The position numbers were made by a program, and so were the translations under genes. A stretch of DNA of 64,000 bases from Takakia lepidozioides (Eukaryota; Streptophyta; Takakiopsida; Takakiales; Takakiaceae): positions 51,150,001-51,214,000 of the forward strand of contig CM060733.1 of NCBI GenBank assembly GCA_030704615.1. Reading direction: 5' to 3'. The notes under the pieces were generated by a model, which worked only from the letters and a program-made list of their open reading frames with translations, did no database searches and was not told the origin of the DNA. Shown piece after piece: positions 9,600-19,497 of the stretch; within the stretch, counting starts at the first letter, position 1, and every line of letters starts with the position of its first letter.

Positions 9600-12500
9600 A
9601 CAATTACTTGTTAAAGGTGATGTTTGGGAACCGGGAAGAGTGCAGTTTTGCTCTCTTCTGCTCGCAAACGACCTTGAACTCCTTGGTCTACTTAACATTT
9701 ATGCCCCCAACTCCATGCTCGATCAAATGGCACTAGGGATATGATAAACTTTCGCATGGCCGCCAAGCAAAGCATTGATAATTTGCTCCTTGCAAGAGAC
9801 TTCAACATGGTAGAGTCAGCTCTGGATAGAAGGAGATCTAGGACCTCCGCCCTCCATGTCGATGAAGAAGCCTCCTGGCAATCATTCAAACACATAGCCT
9901 CATAGAGAAAGACCCCCCAACTCTTCCAAGGAGAAATAGCCCTCATTTCACCTGGACTAACAATAAAGATCTGCTCAATCTTAGCATGGCAGGACTAGAT
10001 AGATTTTATTTCTCTATGTCCATTTCCACTAATGCCTCTCTCAAGCCTCAACAGCCGATTGCTTTGGGTTTTGACCATGCCCTAATAGAGGCCTTCCTCT
10101 CCTTCCCAAATGCCCACTGCCGCGGGAGGGCAACCACCTGCAGTGCCCCATTCTCATATTCCAATTTAAACCGGTTGCCTCATGTAAACTAAGTCAAGTC
10201 CTCAGTAAGGAGATTGCATCCTCACGTAAAATGAAAGTTATGGCCCTTTAGAAATGTCTGTGTGTCTGCCAAATGAAAATACAAGGCAGCTCCTGTGATG
10301 ACCATACTTTCCAGACTTACCTAGAGGCTCGTGCTAATTTAGGGGTCTTCCAAGAGCAACAGGAGCTTAGGATGAAGATGCAAGCTGGGGTCAACTGGTT
10401 TGCCAAGGGGGAAAAGATGTCTAAGTATTTCTTCCAAAATATCAAACTTAGAAGGGCCCTGCAAAGTATCCCTGAGCTCTATAGAGACCAATCTGGCAAT
10501 AAAACCTCCAACCCTAGAGAGCTCTGTGGTTTGGCCTTCACCCATTTCAGTACCCTCTTTCAGGAAGAATACCCTGCCTTGCTGCAATCATGCCTCCGCT
10601 CGACCCAAACCAGGCTGGATCATGAGTGAGCGGAACCCTTATCGAGGGTCTTTATACCCATGGAACTAGAAGATGCCCTTGATCAAATGAACAGTGGGAA
10701 ACTCCAGGGCTTGACGGTATGCCGGTTGAGTTTTTCAAAGCTATGTGGCCACAAATGTCTGAGGATTTTTGTGAAATGGGTAACGAAATTAAGAAGACTG
10801 GTGTCATGCCTAGCTAGATGTCCCAGGGGGTTATAACCCTGCTCCACAAGAAAGGGGACAAAGCTGACGTGTGGAACTACAGGCCTATTACCCTTCTTAA
10901 TGTGGCATACAAGATAAAGCTAAGACTCTGGCCTTGCGCCTTCAGCCCCTCCTCCCCTCCCTCATCCGAACTGGCCAAGCCGGTTTCATCAAAAGCAGGT
11001 ATATTCTGGACAATGTGTTGTTGGCACATGAAGCAGACTCATATGCTCTTGCCACTAACCAAGCCTTGGCCCTGTGGCTCTTGGGCTTTGAAAAGGCTTT
11101 TGATAAGGGATTTCTAAGCTGAAGGCCTCTGACCATAAAGTAGCATATAGCCCAGAGTGTCTGCGACAAAGAGAAATAGGAAGGGAGCTAGAGGACAACC
11201 CTTGTCTAACCGATCTGTGCAGCTGAAAGGATTTAGATAAATGGCCATTGATGATCACCCTGCTTGTGGAGTTACGGAGGAGGATATTGACCCATTGACA
11301 AAAGTCATGGGGTGTACCTGATTTCTGTAGAACCGCAATGATGAAGTCCCAACCTAACAGCTCTGGTTGCAGATCAAGGACTCCATGTTTGTGGATTACA
11401 CCTTCTTGCTACTTCAAGCAAAACCCTCCACTCTCTCCGCAGCCGAGAACACTCTCGAGAAATTTTGTCTAGTGTCTGGCTTTAGAGTTAACTGGAGGAA
11501 GACAAAAGCCCTTCTGGTCGGGGACACCTCTAGGTCTTCAATTGGGGTCTCCCCCACTTGGGGAGACCGGCATGGTATGGTATGGCTTAAAGAAGGAGAA
11601 CCTACCACCTTGCTTGGCCACATCTTTGGACTCAACCTAATGGAGGAATAGAAAATGGGCCCCACCCTGGCCAGGCTCAAAAACTTGCCTTCTGGGGCTC
11701 CAGATTCCTATCCATTGCGGGCAAAGTTCTAGCTACGAACCAGGTCCTTTTGCCTGGCATTTGGTAGTTTGCCTCCACCTGGAAGCTAGGGTCGAAACCC
11801 CTCCAGGAAATAAGAGATGTGTCAGGAATTTTATCTAGGGAGCACACTCGGACTTACAGAACAAGCGCCCTCGGGTGTCATGGCGTCAAATTTGCCTTCC
11901 AAAGAAATCTGGTGGCTTTAGGGGTGCTTGACCCATAAACACAAATCCGGGCCCTCCTAGGTAAGTGGTTTCCTAGGTTTCTGGGACCTGAAGGAGGCTG
12001 GTGGAAGCTTTTGGTGGCAAGGACAATTGCTTTAAGCTCCCCCCCTTCTGGGGGCATGTTGGGCTCCATCCATCAGATGGATCACATAGGGATTTAGCCA
12101 CAAGACCCTAGGTTTTGCTCTCTGGAAATCTATCTGGTCTGCCTTGGGGGAAGTTCAGGCCGTTCCTCAGAAAGCAAGAGCCATCATCCTTCAACAAAGT
12201 CCAGAGACAACATCTTTTCCTCAACTTGTCTTCACCTCCCCTCTGGAGAGAAGCCAGCCCAGGAGATAGGCCTCTTGGGAATTAGGTGGGTTCAAATATC
12301 TCCCACCTTTGGACTAGTACTCCTCAGTCACTTGTTGCATCTCTAGGCTCCAAAAGGGCCTCTACAGGCATTAACCCCATCCTGCAAATAGTTCCAGACC
12401 CGTGGAGAGATATTCTTAGGCTAGGGGAAGGGTCTCCCTCTGGAGCCGCACCACTGGGTAGCTACACCCTCCCTAACCTCTCATATCATATTATCTCGGA

Positions 12501-13128
12501 GGTAGACATGCCTTCTGTCACTGGCTACCCCTTTCTCGGGTTCCTCTCTCTGCTTTCCTCTACAACAGTCACCATCCTGGCCGGTCAAGTCTTTCTAGCT
12601 CGCATTTGCAACTGATCCTCTAAATTCAACGATTTCAACCCTTCCCTCCCTACTGGGAGCTCTATTGTTCCATGGCAGAGAGGGAATCCCTTTGCCTAGA
12701 TCGGAGGACTTCCTCTAAGGGAGCTCGAGTTAGACTCTGCAGAATGGCTATGGGATTTTGAAGGGTCTCTCCAACCCTTCTTCGCTTATTCTGCAAAGAA
12801 GACATACAAGGGTCTCCTTCAACCCAAACCTATGCTAGACAAATGGAATAACAAATGGAGTCATGTTTTTTTTAGGGAGGAGAACTGGAAATGCATTTGG
12901 GGATTCATTTGGGAGAAAGCAAAGGCTTCTAAAATAAGTGCATTCTTGTGGCAGATAGCTAAAAGAGTCCTTAAAGTTGGTCTGTTCTTGGATCTGCATG
13001 GAGCCATCATCTGTGGCTGCTGCTCTTTTGGCACTATAGAATCTCTAGAGCACTGCCTCCTTCTTTGTGTGGCTCCGTCTGCCACATGGCCTCTAGTCTT
13101 GGAGTTCTACTCTGCCTGGGAATGTTAA
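9600..13128 (+). pseudogene. Decayed L1-type LINE (endonuclease, RT, zinc knuckle)
   Basis: Pieces of one non-LTR retrotransposon polyprotein occur in order. Endonuclease sequence includes LLGLLNIYAPNS (about 9680) and DFNMVESALDRRRS (about 9800). The RT fingers/palm include GVITLLHKKGDKADVWNYRP (10830) and GQAGFIKSRYILDNVLLAHEA (about 10970). EKAFDK is near 11095. The active-site block is degraded to FVDYTFLLL (11390). The C-terminal zf-RVT-like region reads CGCCSFGTIESLEHCLLLC (13010). Many stops and frameshifts make it inactive. A segment of the RT (about 11107-11372) is inverted. The 5' end abuts the GC-rich CACTA terminus. Confidence 0.8.
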
Positions 13129-13130
13129 AG

Positions 13131-13440
13131 GGCTGTCTGGGACTTCGACAGTTTTACGGGTTCTGCGGGGTATCCTTAATTTTGCGCAGACCTATGGTGG
13201 TAGACTCAGACCAATTCAAATCTTAGGGGTGACAGACACAGGCCTTAGGGGTGGTAAACACGCTTACACAGTCAGTCATAGCCTTACACAGTTAGACACA
13301 GCTTGACACAACTTGTCACACCCTAACACAGTCAGTCACAACCTTACACAGCCTATCACAGCCTATCACAGTCAGTCACAGCCCGACACAGCCCGACACA
13401 GCTTGGCACAGCCCGTCACAACGTTCACAGAGACGGTTAT
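13131..13440. repeat. CACAG-rich degenerate minisatellite
   Basis: From about 13260 to 13430 the sequence is a run of variants of gtcacagcc / gacacagctt with a ~10-bp period. It resembles, in much shorter form, the tandem array at 23.7-25.1 kb inside the methyltransferase-bearing gypsy element. It lies just upstream of the gag of the older gypsy copy. Confidence 0.55.
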
Positions 13441-14814
13441 CATTGGCAAGGAATGACTGTGTAGGAACGACATCTGCAGAGGGAACGTGCATTCTATCTT
13501 GGATGACAGTGCGAGTTTACAACCGTTGAGGCTAAAGAAGCATGAAATTGTTGAAGAATATATGGAGAAAATGGAGTTAATGATGAAGAAGCTGGCTGCG
13601 GTACCAGCATCAGGATTACAGAAGACTTGGTTTGTGAGTGGACTAAGGCCTGAATTACAAAAGAAAGTGGATATGCTACCTCATAATACAGTGGAGTAGG
13701 CATTCGAAACAGCCAACAGAATTGAGCAATTGGGAACGCTCAGGAGAGATAAAAGGCATGATGAGGACTCTGAAGATGAGTCAAATGAGGAAGAAGAGCA
13801 AGAGCTCAGGAGGAAGAGCAAGAAGAAGGAAAAGTTGAAGAGGGACAACTATGAAAAAAGACTGGAAGAAATCTTGAAAAATTACACCACAAAGGCTGCA
13901 ACACATTGGAGGAAGGGTGTTTGGTGTGCAAAGTGCCAAAATGAAGGCCATGCCACAATTGAATGCCACATGAAGGAGAAACATTGTACTATCTGTAAAA
14001 TGGATAACCATTCTACTGAGAATTGTTATTACAATAGAAAGACAGCTACAAGAGAACCTAGGCAAGTGAGGATGCATCAAGTGCAACCCCAGCCAAGAAG
14101 AAACAATGACCAGGACCACTATGGTAGGCCTGGTGGGTATAACAATGGTATGGCAGGAAGAGGTAATCCAAGAGGGAATTACCAAGGCAATCCCAGAGGC
14201 AATTATCAGGGTAATCCAAGGGGGAATTACCAAGGCAATCCCAGAGGCAATTATCAGGGTAATCCAAGGGGGAATTACCAGCCAGGGAATCAGGATTATA
14301 GAAATAATCCCATAATAGACCAAGGGCGAGGACCCAATGGTGAAGAACTGTGTTACTATTGTAACCAGGCAGGACATCGCAAAGCAACCTGTCCATTCAG
14401 GATTAGACACCAGAATGAGATGAGAGCTCCTGTGAATGAGGGCCCAGTAGTGGCAGCTCACATGGTTATGCCATGTTTTGTATCAGAAGTAAGTATAATG
14501 ATAGTTACCAGAAGCAAAGCTAAACTATTACCTCCAATGGATGAAGAAGAAGATGTTAATGAAGATGGCAGTGATGTGCCTGAAGACGATGATGCATGGA
14601 GAGATGAGAAGGAACTGCACAAGGAAGTGGTTGATACCATAAGGGAAATGCAGAAGGATACTGATATCCCTATGACAGATTCTTCTGACTCTGAAAGAGA
14701 AGATGAAGAAGGTGAAGATGAAGTGAAGCAAGAGGCTTCACAAGTGCAGGATAATGAAGGGGTTTTGGCTGAAGTAATATGCCAGTCCAAAGCTGAGATT
14801 ACAATTGGGATAGC
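13440..14814 (+). pseudogene. gag: Ty3/gypsy gag of the older host element, 5' part
   Basis: The frame from 13487 encodes a capsid-like segment (LKKHEIVEEYMEKMELMMKK, WFVSGLRPELQKKVDML), one in-frame TAG at 13697, and then a 390-codon frame. The latter has a Glu/Lys-rich coiled region and three CCHC-type zinc knuckles: CAKCQNEGHATIEC, CTICKMDNHSTENC and CYYCNQAGHRKATC. Between knuckles 2 and 3 there is a tandem NPRGNYQG repeat (14163-14280). An acidic C-terminal part follows. The frame is cut at 14814 by the insertion of another gypsy element and resumes at 26970. It has no upstream LTR in the window. Gag packages the element RNA; this copy is defective. Confidence 0.8.
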
Positions 14815-15002
14815 TGTCGTGCGCATACATATCGCTACACAACTACATCGCTGTCCAAAACCACACAACACATGTGCACACCACACACTAGTATACCACT
14901 AGTCTACCACTAGTCCAGCCACTAGTCCAACCACTAGGCTACAACTAGTCAGTCACTAGGCTGCCACTACACTGCCCACTATGGCAGTCACTAGTCCACA
15001 CA
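14815..15002 (-). repeat. Partial LTR (U3-side 188 bp) at the left edge
   Basis: This block equals 15334-15521 with one difference (cactacactg versus cactacgctg). It is joined to the full LTR at 15005 through two extra bases, at (15003-15004). It is the piece missing from the right-hand LTR. Confidence 0.9.
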
Positions 15003-15004
15003 AT

Positions 15005-15521
15005 TGATAAAGAAGAAGAATACAAGCACAAGCTCATGCGAGCTCACAAAGCTGAAGCATAAACTCATGCATATATAACCTCATCACTCAAATACAAGTC
15101 AAGCCAAGTGCACCCCACGCCATGGGGAATCCACACTACGGCGCCATAGCTAGGCGCGGTGAGGCTCAACTCGAGAAAGATGAGCCTCCCGCGCTTGCCG
15201 TGAAGATAATCACTCCAGGGCCTAAATCTGCCTTGACCCCTGGATTGATATTTGGGCCAATCCCAAATGTCAATATGTAAAAGATAGCTATTTCCTAGCT
15301 AGTTTCACACTAGTGGTAAAATAACTTGACAGCTGTCGTGCGCATACATATCGCTACACAACTACATCGCTGTCCAAAACCACACAACACATGTGCACAC
15401 CACACACTAGTATACCACTAGTCTACCACTAGTCCAGCCACTAGTCCAACCACTAGGCTACAACTAGTCAGTCACTAGGCTGCCACTACGCTGCCCACTA
15501 TGGCAGTCACTAGTCCACACA
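15005..15521 (-). repeat. Complete 517-bp LTR
   Basis: Read on the minus strand the LTR starts TGTGTGGACTAG at 15521 and ends TTCTTTATCA at 15005 (TG...CA). A polypurine tract precedes it at its internal boundary. A TATA box (minus strand gttatatatgcat, about 15080-15068) suggests transcription starts near 15040, leaving a short R/U5. The palindrome GACAGCTGTC at 15328-15337 marks the point at which the element is opened at its outer ends. Confidence 0.85.
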
Positions 15522-15536
15522 ATCGCCCCCCTAGCT
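15522..15536 (-). promoter_or_regulatory. Polypurine tract of the gypsy element
   Basis: The minus strand reads AGCTAGGGGGGCGAT directly before the LTR start TGTGTGG. The G6 run lies at 15531-15526. The last two bases, AT, are the same two that separate the tandem LTR pieces at 15003-15004, as expected if plus-strand priming leaves two extra bases. Confidence 0.7.
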
Positions 15537-15781
15537 GGTGCTTAGGTCCCTCTAAGTCCAGGTAGCCACAAGATGTGATAGTGACCATAGCCTCACTAAG
15601 TCCTCCACCACTATCCCTACTACACTCAAACTCGATAGATCAAGAGGCCGGGTGCAAGAGTTGCCCCATCGTTAGTCGCCGTCTTGCAACCTGTGAACTT
15701 GAGCTTGGGATCTCATGTATTGACTCCTATGAGCTTGGCCTCCCATGTCTTGTTAGCTGCCTCCAGTCATGTCCACTGCCA

Positions 15782-17660
15782 CTATCCCAAGCAGTGTGGA
15801 CACAACCAATCTCCGTCAGGAACCTTCTCAAGAGGTGGTGTCAAGCATCCCATATGCCAACCCCTTGAGCACCGATCACACACCGGCATGGTGGCTGCCC
15901 CTTTGGCAGACCCACAGAGCATGCACCTCAAACCTGCAGGTACCACTGCCAAGTTTGGGTCAACTCTGCCATCGACATTGGGAAGGTGACATGGCGCATA
16001 ATTACGCACATGATCTTTCCAAGTCATGCCATCCCGACCCTCTAAGATCAGGACCCCTGAGGGCAACACCTCTCGAACCCTCAGAATAACACGCCCTGCA
16101 GTAACATCCAGAGTCGTAGGAGCAGTCTGCTGCAAATAAACATAGTCACCAGGGCTAAACCTCCGAACCCCAGGACGATATCCTCCACCACGTATAGTGG
16201 CATACCTCAACGTATCACGATGCTGTGCAATGGCAAGGTTCTCAAAAGCCATGGGCATGACTTTATTGAACAACTCTGCACGCTGATCACATGCACGTAC
16301 CCACACGTCCGGATTGTCAAGGTTAAGGACTTGAGCAGTGTCCCTACGAATGGCTGTAGGCAAATCCGGCTCTCGGCCAAAGAGAAGGAAATATGGTGAG
16401 AAGGAGGCAAGTGATGCTTGTTTGCTGAACCTGTAGCCCATGGCTAACCAAGGAACCTGAAGATCCCAATCTCCTAGGTGTCCCTTCTGCAAGCCATACT
16501 TGCGCAAACCCCTCTTCACCGTCTGAACAACTCTCTCTGCTAAGCCATCAGCCTCAGGATGATCCCGAGAAGTGGTGCGGTGGTCTATCAAGGCTTTATC
16601 ACACAAAGCCTGAAACTCCCCCAAGAACTCTCTCCCTTGGTCCGTGAGTACCTCAGCTGGAGCACCAAATCGGCTAAGCACACGATCCAAGAATGCATAC
16701 GCAGCCCCCTCACTAGCCTTGTCAGGCAATGGAACCAACTCAATCCACTTGGAGAAATGCTCCACCATCACCAACACATATCTGTGGTGGCGCATAGTCA
16801 GTGGCAACGGTCCTGCGAAGTCAAGACTCCATCTGTAGCCCAATCCCATGATAGGTAAAGGATGCAACTGTGGTATAGGGGCGTTAAACGAAGCACGCAC
16901 CCTGTCACACACCATGCACCTAGCCACAAACTGTTGCACCTCTGTATGCATACCACGCCACCAATACTGCCCCTGCAGTAAACTGTGAGTGCGTCGCACT
17001 CCAAAATGCCCCAACTCCTCATGGGCATGCCGCACTAACCATGCACGCTGTGTGGGGTGAGGCACAATCCTCACCCGACCACCCTCCCACACTCGAAGTA
17101 GGTGTATCCCCTCCCACTTGAACCTCTTGGCTCGTTGTAGGATCCGATCCCTCTCCCTGGCAGTCACAATGGCTGCCGTGTCTCCCGTGCGGAGGTAGTC
17201 CAACACAGTCGAATCCTCATGTATATCTCTGGCACCACCTAGCTCATCACTAGCCTCAGGGTCCTCAGACACTCCGTCTACAGTCATCCCTGTTGTAGGT
17301 CCAATCTGACCTCCCGATGCCAAGATACACAAAAATGCAGATGCGTGCCATCCCGGCACCATCTCCTCGTCCGTCTCACCATGCCACCGAGCTCCAGTGT
17401 CATCCTGCTGGCTCATGCATGGATTGCGACTCAATCCATCCGCATCCCGATTGACCAAACCCGGTCGATGCACAACCTGAAAGTCATACTCCTGGAGTAT
17501 AAGTGCCCACCGTGCAAGCTTCCCCGTAAGCTTGTCTGACTCCATCAACCACTTGAGTGGCTGGTGATCCGTGACAAGGGTGAAAAGATTGCCGTATAGA
17601 TAGCACCTGAAGTGTGCCACGGCCCACACTGCAGCTAAGCACTCTCCCTCATATGAGCTG
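15782..17660 (-). CDS. pol: Pol C-terminal part: RNase H end, integrase, PHD finger
   Basis: The 615-codon frame begins inside RNase H/connection sequence (VTDHQPLKWLM). Residues about 205-250 hold the integrase HHCC zinc domain (GHFGVRRTHSLLQGQYWW ... CMVCDR). The DDE core follows: SLDFAGPLP, VLTDQGREF and HPEADGLAERVV supply the three acidic residues. The last ~55 residues form a C4HC3 PHD finger: CMLC, CDRC, GWHMGC and WLCPHC with normal spacing. PHD fingers bind histone H3 tails. In chromoviruses a chromodomain often sits at this place and directs integration, so a targeting role is a fair inference. The frame joins RT after a one-base deletion near 17664 (SYEGECLAAVWAVAHF reads across in the corrected frame). 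Confidence 0.9.
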
Positions 17661-18915
17661 TATTAGCCTCTGCAGCGTTGTTCGAGCGGCTAGCGTAAGC
17701 CACTACGAACTCTCTTCCCTCATCATCCACCTGTGTGAGCACCGCTCCAAGCCCCAGCATGCTCCAATCCGTATGCAGCTGAAAGGGACGCCCCCTGATA
17801 GGTCGTCTCAAGATAGGCGCCGAGGTCAACCTCGCCTTGAGCTCTTGAAAAGCTCGTTCCTGCTCATCTTCCCACTGCCACTCCTGGTCCACCTTGGTCA
17901 GCTTGGTTAGAGCCTTTGCAATGGTACTAAATCCCTTGACAAACCGTCTATAATAGTTTGCCAACCCCATGAAAGCTCGAACTCGGCTCACATCCGTGGG
18001 GCGTGGAATTTGTGCAATGGCCTCTACCTTAGTCTGCTGTACCCCCAATCCTCCAGGATATATCATGTGATCCAGATACTCAATCTGGTTGTGGAAAAAC
18101 TTGCACTTCCCCGGATGCAACTTCAATCCGTGCGCTCTCAAGCGCTCCAATACCACCTGAAGGTGTCTCTCATGCTCCTCCATCGTAACACTAAAGATGA
18201 TGATGTCATCTATGTAGCACCGAGCAAAGTCCACCCCTGCTAGAATCCTATCCATGACTCTCTGAAACTCTGCAGGAGCATTCTTAAGCCCAAATGGTAA
18301 GAACCGCCACTGATATAGGCAATCCTTGCCGTGCTCATTGATCCCCCAGAATGCCGTCTTCTGCTTGTCCGCCTCCTTGATTGGCAACTGGTGATATCCG
18401 GATCGTAAATCCAAAGTGCTAAAGGCCTTAGCATGCCCGATGGCATCAAAGATCTCCTCTGGTGTTGGCATGGCATACTTATCGGACTTGGTCTGACGAT
18501 TTACAGGCCGGTAATCACCGCACATACGTCTCTCCGTCCAATTGCCATAGACATCCTTCTTGGCTGGCATCACTGTGGCTGAAGCATACTCTCCACCAGA
18601 GAGCTCCACCAAACCTGCCTCCCAGAGATCTTGAGTCCTCATCTGAATCAAAGACCTCTCCATGTCACTGTATCTATAGGGTCTCCGAAAGATTGGCGTG
18701 TCAGTGGCCAACTCAATACGGATCTCTTGACCCTTCAGTGCTCCCAAGTCCTTCAAACTGAAGGCAAAGCAATTCCTGTAAGCCCTCAGGAACCGCCGTA
18801 TACGTCGTCTCTCTCCTCCGGTGACAATGGGTCCAATGTCAGGCTCCCAATTGTCCTCCGTAACTACAACCTTAAGTCCAGTGGGCTTAGAGGTAGAGGA
18901 CGCGTCCCGTGGTTG
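17635..18915 (-). CDS. pol: Pol middle part: reverse transcriptase and RNase H
   Basis: The frame is open from the TAG at 18918-18916 to 17635. RT motifs are in order: RRPYRYSDME, FSTLDLRSGYHQLPI, FLPFGLKNAPAEFQRVM, and the active site CYIDDIIIFS (YIDD at residues 181-184 counted from the ATG at 18756). The thumb and the RNase H start (QLHTDWSMLGLGAVLTQ) follow. It copies the element RNA into cDNA. All RT catalytic aspartates are present. The frame upstream of 18756 continues in register with the methyltransferase C terminus, so a single polyprotein was interrupted by one TAG codon. Confidence 0.92.
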   Translation of the reverse strand, partial: QPRDASSTSKPTGLKVVVTEDNWEPDIGPIVTGGERRRIRRFLRAYRNCFAFSLKDLGALKGQEIRIELATDTPIFRRPYRYSDMERSLIQMRTQDLWEAGLVELSGGEYASATVMPAKKDVYGNWTERRMCGDYRPVNRQTKSDKYAMPTPEEIFDAIGHAKAFSTLDLRSGYHQLPIKEADKQKTAFWGINEHGKDCLYQWRFLPFGLKNAPAEFQRVMDRILAGVDFARCYIDDIIIFSVTMEEHERHLQVVLERLRAHGLKLHPGKCKFFHNQIEYLDHMIYPGGLGVQQTKVEAIAQIPRPTDVSRVRAFMGLANYYRRFVKGFSTIAKALTKLTKVDQEWQWEDEQERAFQELKARLTSAPILRRPIRGRPFQLHTDWSMLGLGAVLTQVDDEGREFVVAYASRSNNAAEANTAHMRESA

Positions 18916-19497
18916 CTATGCTGCAACCTCTTGAGCAGTACTCCCTACCTGCTCAGTCAATGACAAGGCATCATCCTGCCCCATCATCTCATCCTTGAGG
19001 ACCTCCTCAACTCGAGAAGAATCCCCAACCTCATCCATCACAGCCGCCTTGGCTGCCAACTCCCTCTGAACCTCGAGCACCTCCCACGTGTGCCATGGAT
19101 GCATGCACCCCGTGGTCCTCATATGCTCGCCCCCACTCACTGCCTGTACCGTCTCGGTAGGCAGAGAGACCATTGAGGGAAGTGTATTCCGCACTCTGCG
19201 TTGCTCAGCTAGAGCCAAGCTGATAATCCAGGTCAAGCAATTGAGATCCATTGCTTGCCCCAACACTTGACGACGTGATGCCTCAGAAAGAGACGACACC
19301 GCCGTGGTACCAGTGGTAAAACCCATTGCCCGCTCACGCTCGTCAGCATTAGGCTCCACTAACTGCTGCAACTGAGCATCCCACAGGAGGCCAGGTCCAC
19401 TATCCCGGAAAATGCGATCCTGGGAAGCTGAGCAGTGTAGGTAATGCTGCTCGTGGTTGACCCACCTTGTTGACCACTGCCAAAGGCGAACGGTCAT
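18916..19497 (-). CDS. C-terminal part of the embedded C5 DNA methyltransferase and linker
   Basis: From about 19410 this frame continues the methyltransferase: FRDSGPGLLWD, EPNADERERAMGF (motif IX-like) and SRRQVLGQAMDLNCL (motif X, the LGNAxxxxV element that closes the SAM pocket). About 100 further residues, rich in Glu/Val/Ala, link to the RT. The junction with the upstream frame lies at a T4 run: with T3 the sequence reads SHFRDSGPGLLWD without a break. A one-base insertion, a ribosomal frameshift or an assembly error are all possible. The ATG at 19497 is not a real start. Confidence 0.8.
   Translation of the reverse strand: MTVRLWQWSTRWVNHEQHYLHCSASQDRIFRDSGPGLLWDAQLQQLVEPNADERERAMGFTTGTTAVSSLSEASRRQVLGQAMDLNCLTWIISLALAEQRRVRNTLPSMVSLPTETVQAVSGGEHMRTTGCMHPWHTWEVLEVQRELAAKAAVMDEVGDSSRVEEVLKDEMMGQDDALSLTEQVGSTAQEVAA

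Noticed and set aside
14058-14461. Minus-strand frames of up to 226 codons opposite the gag
   Set aside because: They mirror the repetitive zinc-knuckle gag on the plus strand, which has clear CCHC motifs; the antisense frames have no motif.
14815-15331. Reading the LTR as TGTCGTG...TTGACA (14815-15331) in a standard LTR element
   Set aside because: The ends look canonical, but then the right LTR lacks its first 188 bp, no polypurine tract precedes the left LTR and a stray LTR piece lies inside. Boundaries at 15005 and 15521 explain all pieces.
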